Source: Caldivirga sp. MU80
GTDB lineage: Archaea; Thermoproteota; Thermoprotei; Thermoproteales; Thermocladiaceae
DNA: 64,000 nucleotides
Direction: 5' to 3'
NCBI RefSeq assembly: GCF_001663375.1
Contig: NZ_LCTF01000009.1
Location: forward strand, 1 to 64,000
Shown: positions 1-8,271 of the stretch, in pieces
Position numbering within the stretch: the first letter of the stretch is position 1
Layout of the letters: every line of letters begins with the position of its first letter
Made by a program: the position numbers and the translations under genes
Notes under the pieces: model-generated
Database searches by the model: none
What the model was told of the DNA's origin: nothing
The model's input: the letters and a program-made list of their open reading frames with translations, nothing else

Positions 1-2
1 CT

Positions 3-725
3 GTTAGGTTTAATGGGTCGATTAGTAGGGTTGTTATAAAGCCCACTGTGTCGAGGAGTTACAGGGAATTGCTCAATGCTGTTCTTTTTGAACGTGTCAA
101 GTACATGGGTAGGGTTGTGGTTAGGGATTACGGTGTTAGGGGTAGTCAACTGTGGGTTCATGGTGAGATTCAAGTGACAGTGCCAATGGATGTTTATTAT
201 GAGCACATGACTAGGCATAAGAAAAACAGTGGCAAGCTCATTGGTGGTGTTGACGTTAACTCGGATAGAATCAACCTAGCAATCATTGATGAGGAGGGTG
301 AGCTTAGGGACACCCACACCTTCTGGTTCAGTGAGGTGACTGCACGAGGCTTTCCCATGCACAAGGCTTGGGGCATTATTGGCATGAGGATTCACGAATT
401 ACTTGATTACGCTTACCGCCATGGCGTTAAGACCTTGTTCCTAGAGAATCCGGAGGTTCTCGGTAGGCTGAGGCTAATGTGGATTAGGAGTGGTGATAGA
501 AATCATGAGAATTACAATCACAAGGTCTCAATATTCAGGAGCTCAATCATTGAGAAAATAGCCATGAAGGCACCACTATACAGCATAGAAACCAAGTACG
601 TAAACCCAAAGGGAACAACAAACTCAACAAAACACGACGAACTAATGAGAAAGCATGGGCTGGACAGGCACACAGCATCAGCCTACTCAATAGCCCTAAG
701 AGGACTCACTCACCAACAAAAATAA
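3..725 (+). CDS. TnpB-related IS200/IS605 accessory protein, 5' end cut by window
   Basis: This is the C-terminal part of a TnpB-type RuvC-like nuclease. The frame is open to the left window edge, so the true start lies outside; the GTG at 48 is only internal. Three RuvC blocks are visible: an Asp in GVDVNSDRINLAIID (RuvC-I), a Glu in LFLENPEVLG (RuvC-II) and an Asp in GLDRHTASAYSIALR (RuvC-III). Unlike canonical TnpB there is no CxxC zinc ribbon between blocks II and III, which is typical of the TnpB-related class of archaea. No tnpA is visible. The stop is followed after about 10 bases by a short sequence (735-756) that recurs at one end of two dispersed repeats in this window, so it is probably the element terminus. 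Family assignment is firm; activity is unknown. Confidence 0.8.
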   Translation, partial: VRFNGSISRVVIKPTVSRSYRELLNAVLFERVKYMGRVVVRDYGVRGSQLWVHGEIQVTVPMDVYYEHMTRHKKNSGKLIGGVDVNSDRINLAIIDEEGELRDTHTFWFSEVTARGFPMHKAWGIIGMRIHELLDYAYRHGVKTLFLENPEVLGRLRLMWIRSGDRNHENYNHKVSIFRSSIIEKIAMKAPLYSIETKYVNPKGTTNSTKHDELMRKHGLDRHTASAYSIALRGLTHQQK

Positions 726-734
726 ACACCACAA

Positions 735-756
735 CCACGAAAACCAAAACAGCCCC
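735..756 (+). repeat. putative right terminus of the TnpB-related element
   Basis: This 22-base sequence ends in GCCCC. It matches 7969-7990 at 18 of 22 positions, and those bases match 53739-53760 at 16 of 22. In all three places it sits at the edge of a mobile-looking segment, here just after the TnpB-related stop codon. Reading it as an element end is inference. Confidence 0.5.
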
Positions 757-831
757 TAAGGTTTATTACGGTGAAGCGTATCTTGTTTAATATTAGTAAA
801 GCGTAAAATACCTAACCCTAGGTGCTGGTTG

Positions 832-1965
832 ATGAGGCTGCTTGAGTATAAGGGTAAGGAGATACTGGCTAAGTATGGTGTGAAGGTGCCTAGGGGTGTT
901 GTCATCGGTAAGCCTGATGATGTGGATAAGGCCAGCTTAAACTACCCAGTATTCGTCAAGGCCCAGGTGCCCTTCGCAGGTAGGGCTAAGATGGGGCTTG
1001 TTAAGAGGGCTGGTAGTAAGGATGAGGCCAAGAGGATAGCCTCAGAGTACCTGGGCAGGGTGATCCAGGACTTCGAGGTGAAGAAGGTTCTACTGGAGGA
1101 GGGTGTTGACGTTGTTAAGGAGTACTACGTCTCAGTGACCATAGATAGATCCAGCAGGACCTTCATACTACTGGCCTCACCTGAGGGTGGGGTTGACATT
1201 GAGGAGATAGCTAGGACAAGCCCGGAGAAGATATTCAGGGGTAGAATACACCCGTTTGAGGGTTTAAGGGATTACACTATTAATGCCGTTAACAAGTTCA
1301 TGGGGTTCACGGGTGATTTAGCCTACAAGTTCGCCTCACTGCTGAGGGTAATGTACAATGTCTTTGAGGCTTACGACACAGAGTTGGTTGAGATTAACCC
1401 ACTGGCCTTAACAAGGGGTGGAGACTTCGTTGCCCTGGACGTTAAAATAATGGTAGATGATAATGCCCTGTATAGGCATAGCGACATATCTGTTGAGGAG
1501 GAGGGTGACTTGACTAGGGAGGAGATTGAGGCTAGGAAGTACGGCTTCCACTACGTTGAGCTGCCAGGCTACGTGGGTGTCATTGGTAATGGGGCTGGCT
1601 TAACAATGGCAACCATGGACCTGGTTAGGGAGTTTAGTGGGGAGCCAGCCGACTTCCTCGACGTTGGCGGTGGCGCCAGTAGGGATGTTGTTAAGGCAGC
1701 GTTAACGCTACTGCTTAAGGATGAGAGGATAAGGGGCATAGTCCTAAACATATTCGGTGGTATAACGAGGGGTGATGAGGTTGCCTACGGTGTGGTGGAT
1801 GCGTTTAAGGAGGTTGGGGCAGCCAAGCCACTTGCCATAAGGCTTAAGGGCACTAATGAGGAGGAGGGTAGGAGGATACTGGCTCCACTCGGGGTTAAAA
1901 TTTATGAAACAGCCGAGGAGGCCATAGGTGAGTTAATGAGGAACCTGCAGGGTGGTGGCAGATGA
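832..1965 (+). CDS. sucC: succinyl-CoA synthetase (ADP/GDP-forming) subunit beta
   Basis: The beta subunit of succinate-CoA ligase interconverts succinyl-CoA and succinate with nucleotide phosphorylation in central carbon metabolism (TCA-type or dicarboxylate/4-hydroxybutyrate cycles). The 377-residue product has an N-terminal ATP-grasp fold starting LLEYKGKEILAKYGV, the metal-binding VEINPLAL segment near residue 188, and a C-terminal CoA-ligase domain with GNGAGLTMATMDLV and DVGGGAS. The length is normal for the family. ATG 832 is preferred over the TTG just before it because a GGTG stretch precedes it. It overlaps sucD by four bases (ATGA), so the two subunits are translationally coupled. 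Confidence 0.95.
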   Translation: MRLLEYKGKEILAKYGVKVPRGVVIGKPDDVDKASLNYPVFVKAQVPFAGRAKMGLVKRAGSKDEAKRIASEYLGRVIQDFEVKKVLLEEGVDVVKEYYVSVTIDRSSRTFILLASPEGGVDIEEIARTSPEKIFRGRIHPFEGLRDYTINAVNKFMGFTGDLAYKFASLLRVMYNVFEAYDTELVEINPLALTRGGDFVALDVKIMVDDNALYRHSDISVEEEGDLTREEIEARKYGFHYVELPGYVGVIGNGAGLTMATMDLVREFSGEPADFLDVGGGASRDVVKAALTLLLKDERIRGIVLNIFGGITRGDEVAYGVVDAFKEVGAAKPLAIRLKGTNEEEGRRILAPLGVKIYETAEEAIGELMRNLQGGGR

Positions 1966-2843
1966 CGATACTGGTTGACCAGAACACCAGGGTACTTGTG
2001 CAGGGGATAACGGGTAGCGAGGGGTCTAGGCACACGCTGTACATGCTTCAATACGGCACTAAGGTAGTTGCAGGGGTAACGCCTGGTAAGGGTGGTCAGC
2101 AGGTCCACGGGGTACCGGTTTACGACTCGGTGGAGGAGACTTTACGGAGACACCCTGATGTAAACACATCAATAATATTCGTACCGGCTAGGTTTGCCTC
2201 AGATGCAGTCTACGAGGCGGTGGATAATGGCATAAGGCTAGTGGTCATAATAACAGAGCACATACCGATACACGACGCGATTAGGTTCGTGAACTACGCC
2301 AAGTACAAGGGTACTGTCATAATTGGCCCGAACTGCCCAGGCGTGGTTAGCCCTACGATAAGTAAAGTCGGCATATTGCCTAACAGCGTCTACACGAGGA
2401 AGGGGCCAGTGGGCATAATATCACGCAGCGGTACATTAACCTACGAAATATCATACCACCTAACCCAGGCGGGCTTTGGGCAAAGCACGGTGGTTGGTGT
2501 TGGTGGTGACCCAATAATAGGCACGGACATGGTTGAGGCAGCCTTGATGTTTGAAAATGACCCGGAGACCAAGTACCTAGTGGTGATAGGGGAGATAGGT
2601 GGTGACCAGGAGGAGAGGTTAGCAAGCCTAGTTAGGGAGGGTAAGATAACTAAGCCCATCGCCGCCTTCATAGCTGGTAGGACAGCACCCCCTGGGAAGA
2701 GGCTTGGGCATGCTGGGGCGATTATATCAATGGGGGTTGGTACATATGAGAGTAAGGTTAAGGCCCTTGAGTCGGCAGGCATAAGAGTTGCAAGGACGCC
2801 GCTGGAGGTTGTTAAGATAATCCGTGAAATATCAGGGAAGTGA
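1962..2843 (+). CDS. sucD: succinyl-CoA synthetase subunit alpha
   Basis: The alpha subunit carries the CoA-binding Rossmann domain and the catalytic phosphohistidine. The 293-residue protein starts with the nucleotide/CoA-binding segment QGITGSEGSRHT, has the GPNCPGVVSP motif in the middle, and contains GHAGAII near residue 250, whose His is the residue phosphorylated in the family. All key elements are intact. It is cotranscribed with sucC through an ATGA overlap. A stretch of about 130 bases without a recognisable gene follows before an independent promoter. Confidence 0.96.
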   Translation: MTILVDQNTRVLVQGITGSEGSRHTLYMLQYGTKVVAGVTPGKGGQQVHGVPVYDSVEETLRRHPDVNTSIIFVPARFASDAVYEAVDNGIRLVVIITEHIPIHDAIRFVNYAKYKGTVIIGPNCPGVVSPTISKVGILPNSVYTRKGPVGIISRSGTLTYEISYHLTQAGFGQSTVVGVGGDPIIGTDMVEAALMFENDPETKYLVVIGEIGGDQEERLASLVREGKITKPIAAFIAGRTAPPGKRLGHAGAIISMGVGTYESKVKALESAGIRVARTPLEVVKIIREISGK

Positions 2844-2975
2844 CTTACCTCCTTTTAAAACTAGTCTAAGTCAACAAGCCTTTATTCAGAGTCCTCCGGA
2901 TTTGAACCACATGCTGAGTTGATTGTTAAAGTGAGTTGGGTACAGTTATAAAGCCCATTAGTGCGTACTGGTTAA

Positions 2976-3404
2976 ATGGCCGGTGAGTCGTGTATTGTAG
3001 CCAGGATTAGGAACTATGCGCTGGTGAGTAGTGAGGTTGTTAGTGGCAAAGTCACCGATGTGGTTAGGAGGGTGGCCGCTGAGTTACTTAAGGAGTGGGA
3101 CCCAGAAAGGGGGGATTTCATGGTGCTTAGGGATGATAGGGTTATTCAAGTCAAGCTACCCTTACCATCCCCGGAGCTCTACGATAGGTTGAAGAACTAC
3201 AACATTAGGAGGAGTGGTGACTCAGCGGAGGCGACAATACCGGTCTACGAGATAATATACTCAGGGGACTGGGTTAGTGGAGGTTTTAGGGCTGAGGAGG
3301 CTGTGTTAGTCTTCCCATTCATATCAAGCGAGTTAAACAACCAGATAATAAGCGACATCATTAACACCTTGAGGACTGAGGAGGTGGGGTTTGAGGAGGA
3401 GTAG
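2976..3404 (+). CDS. conserved-looking hypothetical protein, 142 aa
   Basis: I do not recognise the family. The product is a soluble 142-residue protein without signal peptide or membrane segment and with an acidic C-terminus (EEVGFEEE). It alternates charged helices and hydrophobic strands (VTDVVRRVAAELLKEWDPERGDF, then AEATIPVYEIIYSGDWV and EEAVLVFPFI), suggesting a small alpha/beta fold. A TATA box (GTTATAAAG, 2945-2953) is centred about 26 bases before ATG 2976, which argues for a real, leaderless, monocistronic gene. It stands between sucCD and the convergent phosphatase gene. Confidence 0.7.
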   Translation: MAGESCIVARIRNYALVSSEVVSGKVTDVVRRVAAELLKEWDPERGDFMVLRDDRVIQVKLPLPSPELYDRLKNYNIRRSGDSAEATIPVYEIIYSGDWVSGGFRAEEAVLVFPFISSELNNQIISDIINTLRTEEVGFEEE

Positions 3405-3513
3405 ATGACCTTTTCCCGGAGGGTAGGGTTTTCACTTCGGGGTTTGGTTATTGCCCTGTCTATTATGGGGGTCAAAGTTCGCAGAGTTGTAATGCTAGCC
3501 GCAGCAATGTGGG

Positions 3514-4230
3514 CTATGTTTCATTGACCAGGCTGGTTAGGAACTCGGCAACACCCTTCCCACTTGGGCTCCTGGTGACTAGTTTAGCCTTCTCCTTAGC
3601 CCTCTTGGTTGCGTTTCCAACGGCAACGCCAAGCCCGACGACACCGAAGGCCTCAGCGTCAATATCACTGTCACCTATGAAGGCCACTGTTGAGCAGTCC
3701 ACCCCCATGAGCTCGCACATCTTGGCAATAGCCTTAGCCTTACCGCAGTCACGGGGCCTAACGTGCACGGCGTAGCCACTAGTCTCAACGTCATATAGGT
3801 CACCTAGCCCCATTCTCCTTAACTCATCCTTAATCCTCCCCACAACCCCGTAATCATCGCCAACAACATCAATGGTAATGTCCAGGTACCTGCATTGATA
3901 CTGGTATGTTGGCCTTAACCCAAGCCTCCTAATTAATTCGTCAACCACCTCCCTGGCACTTAAGTTGCTTAACCTTATGATGGTTGACCCAACTTTGACT
4001 ATGCAGCCGTTTTCGGCTATTATGGGTGAATCATCCCCCAGCCCAATGTACCTAGCTAAGGCTTCAGCCACTATTAGGGCGTTGCCGGTGACTAAACCTA
4101 TCTTAACCTTATCCTTAACCCTTTGAATAACCCTAATGGCATCTGGGTCAAGGGCTAGGTTACCCCTATCCACGGTTAATGTTCCATCGACGTCCAGTAG
4201 GACTAGGTTAATGGCCATGCCGTTGATCAT
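3514..4230 (-). CDS. phosphoglycolate phosphatase, HAD superfamily (archaeal type)
   Basis: This HAD-fold phosphatase of the archaeal phosphoglycolate phosphatase / sucrose-phosphatase-like group (class IIB cap) hydrolyses small phosphate monoesters. Motif I is LLDVDGTLT near residue 10 (Asp nucleophile), motif II is GLVTGN, the conserved Lys is in DCGKAKAI, and motif III is [12 protein letters not shown] (Mg-binding Asp residues). The 238-residue length fits the family. Two in-frame ATG codons exist, 4230 and 4218; a TTATTAAC box at 4239-4247 would favour a leaderless start at 4218. It is divergent from the riboflavin kinase gene. The exact physiological substrate is inferred from the family only. 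Confidence 0.85.
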   Translation of the reverse strand: MINGMAINLVLLDVDGTLTVDRGNLALDPDAIRVIQRVKDKVKIGLVTGNALIVAEALARYIGLGDDSPIIAENGCIVKVGSTIIRLSNLSAREVVDELIRRLGLRPTYQYQCRYLDITIDVVGDDYGVVGRIKDELRRMGLGDLYDVETSGYAVHVRPRDCGKAKAIAKMCELMGVDCSTVAFIGDSDIDAEAFGVVGLGVAVGNATKRAKEKAKLVTRSPSGKGVAEFLTSLVNET

Positions 4231-4253
4231 GGCTTAGGGTTAATAAGCCTTTA

Positions 4254-5006
4254 TTGCTCTTTAAATTAAGACCTGAGGTATTTAAAGGGGTATCTATTAG
4301 GCTTCACGTGGATGGGCAGGTTAATGCTAGTGTTGTCAACTACAGGGAGTTGAAGAGAATACCGTATATACTGCTGCTTCTGCAAAACGGAGTTAATGAC
4401 CACGGCTTCACTAGGGTTAATGTAAGCGACTTGTCTAGGCAAATAGGCACCACACCGCAAAACGTCTCCAAGGTCCTTAAGAGGCTTGAGAGGGAGGGTT
4501 ACGTGATTAGGAGTGGGGCCAAGGGTGAGGTCAGTCTCATGCTCAGCGAGAGGGGTAGTGCGCTGTTGAGGAGCCTAATGGACTTGATGGAGAGTTTACT
4601 GGGTAGAAACATAACGATAGTGCTCAGGGGTGTGGTGACGACTGGCCTTGGGGAAGGTGGCTACTACATGAGCCTTGAGGGCTATAGGAGGCAGTTCACC
4701 AGTAAACTGGGCTTCGACCCATACCCAGGCACTTTGAACGTTAGGCTACTTGACCAGTACGTCAAGTATAGGCTATACCTGGAGAGGATACCTGGAATCA
4801 GAATTGAGGGCTTCAGTAACGGCGCAAGAACCTATGGTGGGGTTAAGGCCTTCAAGTGCGTGATAAGCAGCATACAGTGCGGGGTGCTGCTCGTTGAGAG
4901 GACTTCACATGGCCCAGAGGTGATTGAGGTTATAGCGCCCGTTAAGCTTAGGGATAGGTTAAACCTGAGGGATGGGGATGAGGTGACCATTAACATACTC
5001 CTCTAG
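4254..5006 (+). CDS. ribK: bifunctional HTH regulator / CTP-dependent riboflavin kinase (RbkR-type)
   Basis: Archaeal riboflavin kinase makes FMN from riboflavin using CTP. An N-terminal winged helix (about residues 50-100, [29 protein letters not shown]) precedes the kinase domain (about 115-250) with [14 protein letters not shown] and the substrate-binding [11 protein letters not shown]. This domain pair is known as RbkR, which also represses riboflavin genes in other archaea. The TTG at 4254 gives the longest frame. A TTTAAA box at 4281-4286 lies inside it, 25 bases before GTG 4308, so the true start may be 4308 (233 aa), which would still contain both domains. No riboflavin biosynthesis genes are next to it. 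Confidence 0.9.
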   Translation: MLFKLRPEVFKGVSIRLHVDGQVNASVVNYRELKRIPYILLLLQNGVNDHGFTRVNVSDLSRQIGTTPQNVSKVLKRLEREGYVIRSGAKGEVSLMLSERGSALLRSLMDLMESLLGRNITIVLRGVVTTGLGEGGYYMSLEGYRRQFTSKLGFDPYPGTLNVRLLDQYVKYRLYLERIPGIRIEGFSNGARTYGGVKAFKCVISSIQCGVLLVERTSHGPEVIEVIAPVKLRDRLNLRDGDEVTINILL

Positions 5007-5380
5007 TCCGCTCAATAACGAAAACGGAGGGTTAGCCCGACTCCTTTCCCCACCTTTTTGGCTAGGATGCACTGGGGTCTTGGGGCTACACCCTCCTTAC
5101 GGGTGTTGCTAAGTTTCTGGGTGTGCGCCTAGTGGTGCAGTGGGCTAGTAGGTCGATGACCCCCTCCCCGCCTTGTTGGGTGGGGTTTGACTGTGGGGGT
5201 CTTGGTTGTTACCCCGCCTATTGCGGGGTTATTAAACACCCCAGTAAAGCAGGGGTAGTAAACCTGACGCATAAGACCCCACGCAATGGGACAACCCCGC
5301 CCTAAAGGGTGGGGCTTGACCATTTTGTCAAACGGTAATGCTTTAAAATACATGTACAGGGAGGAGAGTTGGTGAGTTGA
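5007..5380. other. gene-free, GC-rich structured region
   Basis: No convincing protein gene lies here. The stretch is packed with C4/G4 hairpins: a two-tier hairpin at 5158-5201 (GACCCCC pairing with GGGGGTC outside, CCCCGCC with GGTGGGG inside), a second at 5212-5228 and a third at 5295-5314 with an 8-bp stem and TAAA loop. Such hairpins resemble the structured ends of archaeal IS605/IS1341-type elements, where guide RNAs are encoded, but no transposase gene is attached. A relic element end or a non-coding RNA are the alternatives. Confidence 0.5.
5158..5314. repeat. cluster of three related C4/G4 hairpins (relic IS605-type end or ncRNA)
   Basis: Three hairpins share the 5' arm CCCCGCC and a G-rich 3' arm: 5166-5185, 5212-5228 and 5295-5314. 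The first is nested in a longer stem with arms 5158-5164 and 5195-5201. The last contains CCCTAAAGGGTG, which recurs at 45174-45185. Strand and function cannot be fixed from sequence alone. Confidence 0.45.
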
Positions 5381-5665
5381 ATGGCAGCTCAACAGGAGGC
5401 CACAATACTGGTTGGTAAGAAGCCAACCACAAACTACGTAATAGCCACGGTGATGCAGTTCAACCAGGGTAGCAGGAGAGTTATCCTGAAGGCCAGGGGC
5501 TCAGCCATAGCGAGGGCCGTGGCCGCGGCCACAATGGTCCGCGACAGGTTCCTGGCCGGCCAAGTGGATGTGAGGGAGGTTAAGCTACTAAGCGACAAGA
5601 TAACTGGCCAGGGCGGTAAGGAGAGGGTTGTGGCGGCCATCGAGATAGTAATCGAGAGGAAGTAA
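5381..5665 (+). CDS. albA: DNA/RNA-binding chromatin protein Alba
   Basis: Alba is an abundant small chromatin protein that coats DNA and RNA in thermophilic archaea. The 94-residue product matches the family length and shows ILVGKKPTTNYV, where the two Lys correspond to the acetylatable Lys16/17 of Sulfolobus Alba, and the dimer-forming helix with ARGSAIARAVAAATMVRDRF. The C-terminal strand ends VVAAIEIVIERK. A GGGAGGAGAG stretch precedes ATG 5381 by about 15 bases, and a TTTAAAATA box lies at 5342-5350. It appears monocistronic. Confidence 0.95.
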   Translation: MAAQQEATILVGKKPTTNYVIATVMQFNQGSRRVILKARGSAIARAVAAATMVRDRFLAGQVDVREVKLLSDKITGQGGKERVVAAIEIVIERK

Positions 5666-5759
5666 GGCCGCCCTAAAAACAAGGCGACTCATCATTGGTA
5701 ACGCTTTTTTGATTTCACCATTAATGTGAAATAAGCATTATCTTTAAACTATAGGCAAA

Positions 5760-6407
5760 GTGCATGTGGCACTGTACGTAATAGGCGTTGGGCCCTGGGA
5801 CCCTGAGCTAGTCACAGTGAAGGCTATTAAGGCTATGGCAAGGGCCCACGTGGTTTACTACAGCTCACTGGTTAACCCAGAGATCCTTAGGCGGTATGCA
5901 CGCAGAGCTAGGTGGGTTTACATGGGGCACGTTAGGGGTGTTGAACATGAGGCTTACGTTAGGGAGGCTATTGAGTACGTTAAGGGTGGCCTAGAGGTGG
6001 CATTCCTCAAGAACGGTGACCCAACCCTCTTCAGCAGGGGCGTGAGGATATGTGAGGAGGCTAAGAGGGAGGGGGTTGAGTGCGTGATAATACCTGGGGT
6101 ACCCAGCTTCACGGCGGCGGCCGCCGAACACCTACTTGAGTTAGGTGACGTTGTGACACTTGTATCCTACCCAAGCGTGGCTAGGGGTAGGGTTAGGAGG
6201 ACAACCGTAGTATTCATGGCATCTGGGGTGATTGATAAGATAAAGGAATACGTGGGGAATGGCGACTCAGCCTTAATTGTAAGTAGAGCCACCTACCCAG
6301 ACAGCAGTTTGACCAAGCTAACCAGGGATAATATAGGTGGGTTAATTGTTAAGGCGCCATCACTAATCTTCATCAGGGGTGGTTGGGATGGAATTAACGA
6401 CGCCTAG
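5760..6407 (+). CDS. tetrapyrrole (corrin) methyltransferase, CbiF/CobM-like
   Basis: This is a SAM-dependent tetrapyrrole methylase. The N-terminal IGVGPWDPELVTVKA corresponds to the GxGxGDPxLLT motif and FLKNGDPTLFSRG to the second conserved loop; IIPGVPSFTAAAA completes the SAM site. SSLVNPEIL is closer to precorrin-4 C11-methyltransferases (CbiF) than to the uroporphyrinogen-III enzyme, but at 215 residues it is short and the exact step is uncertain. The following gene is cbiA-like and overlaps by 20 bases, supporting a role in cobalamin (or siroheme-derived cofactor) synthesis. GTG 5760 or GTG 5766 could start translation; a TTTAAA box lies at 5743-5748. Confidence 0.78.
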   Translation: MHVALYVIGVGPWDPELVTVKAIKAMARAHVVYYSSLVNPEILRRYARRARWVYMGHVRGVEHEAYVREAIEYVKGGLEVAFLKNGDPTLFSRGVRICEEAKREGVECVIIPGVPSFTAAAAEHLLELGDVVTLVSYPSVARGRVRRTTVVFMASGVIDKIKEYVGNGDSALIVSRATYPDSSLTKLTRDNIGGLIVKAPSLIFIRGGWDGINDA

Positions 6408-7749
6408 GCTGATCATATCCTCGTATAAGGGTAAGTCAGGCAAAACAATAGCAACCCTGGCCATAGCCAACGCCCTAATTAGGGCAGGCTTCACGGTCTC
6501 CATGTTTAAGGTGGGGCCGGATTACATAGACCCAAGCCTACATGGCTTAATCACCGGCTCACCAAGTAGGAACCTGGACTACGTACTAATGGGTAGTGGG
6601 GTCCTTGAGAGACTCTACAGATACTCCATGGGCAGTGACATAGCCCTAATAGAGGGTGTGGCTGGGCTATACGACAGCATTGACGGTTTCAGTGAACTTG
6701 GCAGTACGGCTCAGTTGGCTAAGTTAATCAAGGCACCAGTGCTGCTAGTCATTAATGGTGAGAGGATTAACAGAACGGCCAGGGCCATCATCAGGGGGTT
6801 GAGGCAATTCGACCCAGAGGTTAAGATAATGGGCGTCGTGTTGACTAATGTTCCCCCGAGGCAGGTGGATAAGTTAACTAGGATCGTCGAGGAGGAGGGG
6901 TTACCGGTGGTTGGTGCTATACCGAGGAGTGAGGATATTGAGGAGTCATTTAGCTATAGGCACCTTGGCTTAAGGCATGCCAAGGAGGTTGCCAGGCAAC
7001 AGCTCATTAGTATCGTGGACTCTGCATCAACAGGCATAAACACAGACATAATTGTGAAGATGGCCAGGGAGTACTCCGAGCCCATAAAGCTTAATGGCCA
7101 GCTGGAGGTTGAGGTGCCCATTGTAAGGGGGAGGCCCAGGATAGGTATCATTGCAGGTAAGGCCTTCACCTTCTACTACCCAGAGACCCTTGAGGAGGCC
7201 CTAACCTTAGGTGAGGTTAAGTTACTGGACCCTGAGGTGGATGGTGACGTTGGGGATGTGGACATACTCCTAATAGGTGGTGGGTTCCCTGAGGTCTATG
7301 CAAGTGGCCTTGAGGGTAATAGGGCCTTTAGGGCATCCGTGAGGAGGTTCGTGGATAAGGGTGGTTACCTCTACGCCGAGTGCGGGGGTTTAATGTACCT
7401 AGCAAGTTCAATAATATTCAACAACAGTGAGTATGAGATGGCTGGGATAATAGACGCAGTGGCTGTGATGCTGAATAGGCCCGTGGGCCATGGGTACGTG
7501 GTGGCTAGGGTGATTAAGGACACTTTAATTGCACCCAGGGGAACGGTGCTTATGGGTCATGAGTTCCACTACTCAAGGCTAATACTTAAGGGCAGCTACG
7601 ACCTGGCTTTGAAATATGAAAGGGGCTTTGGGGTTAATGGGATGGATGGATTCACAATCAACAACACCTACGCCCACTTCATGCACCTACACCCACACAC
7701 CCACGACGTACTGAGGTCAATAATACTTAACCACGTTAAGGGAGCTTAA
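6388..7749 (+). CDS. cbiA: cobyrinate a,c-diamide synthase
   Basis: CbiA is a glutamine-dependent amidotransferase that amidates the a and c side chains of cobyrinate. Residues 1-220 form the ATP-binding domain with the P-loop-like SYKGKSGKTIATLAIANAL and VGPDYIDPSLH; the C-terminal class I glutamine amidotransferase domain has LLIGGGFPEVYA, AECGGLMYL (Cys nucleophile) and the catalytic His region near HFMHLHPH. About 453 residues is normal. ATG 6388 is chosen because GGGGTGGT lies just upstream, although GTG 6379 is in frame. It overlaps the methyltransferase gene. A related enzyme, CfbB of F430 synthesis, is a less likely alternative. A dispersed repeat begins eight bases after the stop. 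Confidence 0.85.
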   Translation: MELTTPRLIISSYKGKSGKTIATLAIANALIRAGFTVSMFKVGPDYIDPSLHGLITGSPSRNLDYVLMGSGVLERLYRYSMGSDIALIEGVAGLYDSIDGFSELGSTAQLAKLIKAPVLLVINGERINRTARAIIRGLRQFDPEVKIMGVVLTNVPPRQVDKLTRIVEEEGLPVVGAIPRSEDIEESFSYRHLGLRHAKEVARQQLISIVDSASTGINTDIIVKMAREYSEPIKLNGQLEVEVPIVRGRPRIGIIAGKAFTFYYPETLEEALTLGEVKLLDPEVDGDVGDVDILLIGGGFPEVYASGLEGNRAFRASVRRFVDKGGYLYAECGGLMYLASSIIFNNSEYEMAGIIDAVAVMLNRPVGHGYVVARVIKDTLIAPRGTVLMGHEFHYSRLILKGSYDLALKYERGFGVNGMDGFTINNTYAHFMHLHPHTHDVLRSIILNHVKGA

Positions 7750-7756
7750 ACCATAG

Positions 7757-7990
7757 CCGTCTCTCTGGAGGCGGCGGAGGTGTTAAACCTCCACCGTCTC
7801 CTTCTCGACGGTCTCCCTGGGCCCCCTCACCGCAGCAGCTCCCCACCCGTCGCCGGGGGTTCCCAGCCACTACGGGTCTCGGAAACCCAGGGTAACCAGT
7901 AAGGGTTACTAGGGTTTGGTTTATAAGCAAATCGCTTCAGCACCAATAGCAACAAACCCCACGAACAATCACGAAAACCGAAATTGCCCC
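7757..7990. mobile_element. dispersed structured repeat, copy R1 (MITE-like or guide-RNA relic)
   Basis: This 234-bp element is about 80 percent alike to 53539-53760 over the first 140 bases and also related to 61883-62046. It begins CCGTCTCTCTGGAGG and ends in GCCCC like the TnpB-related element at the left window edge. It contains a 9-bp stem (7772-7780 with 7786-7794) around a GTTAA loop and a long-range CCCTGGG/CCCAGGG pairing. A TATAA sequence lies near the 3' end. No real coding potential is seen, although short frames exist. It could be a non-autonomous IS605-type element or a relic RNA gene. Confidence 0.65.
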
Positions 7991-8271
7991 ATAGCCCAAT
8001 GCTAATCCGCATCCTAATTACCGCTATTAGTTGTTAATGCTATAGTTTATAACCAACCCCTTAGCGGCTTGCTTAACCGGTGATGAGCCTAGGCTGGGTG
8101 ATTGGTGAACGGGGTTAATAGCGCTGATACTTCATGGCAAGCATCCCTCATTAAAGTAATCCGCCACCTGGTACCTCTACCAAAGCCAGCTCTATAAGGC
8201 CTTATGCACTCTCGGCGTATGGAGTATTTTTGATGTGAATTATTTATAAATTAAGGCTTAATGGCTAGTTG
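7991..8271. other. intergenic region with a weak C/D-type sRNA candidate
   Basis: No protein gene is visible between repeat R1 and marC. GTGATGA at 8080-8086 (C-box-like) and CTGA at 8124-8127 (D-box-like) lie downstream of a TTTATAA box at 8045-8052. The internal D' and C' boxes are poor and the spacing is asymmetric, so a C/D sRNA is only a suggestion. The marC promoter (TTTATAAA, 8242-8249) is at the right end. Confidence 0.3.

Noticed and set aside
5123-5392. Short frames in both directions across 5123-5392
   Set aside because: They cover GC-rich hairpins, end in Pro/Gly/Thr-rich sequence and lack promoters; the hairpins explain the open frames.
7736-8012. Minus-strand frames of 61-64 codons over repeat R1
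   Set aside because: They overlap the structured repeat, have Arg/Gly/Pro-rich composition caused by GC-rich hairpins, and the matching frame in copy R2 is not conserved in sequence or length.
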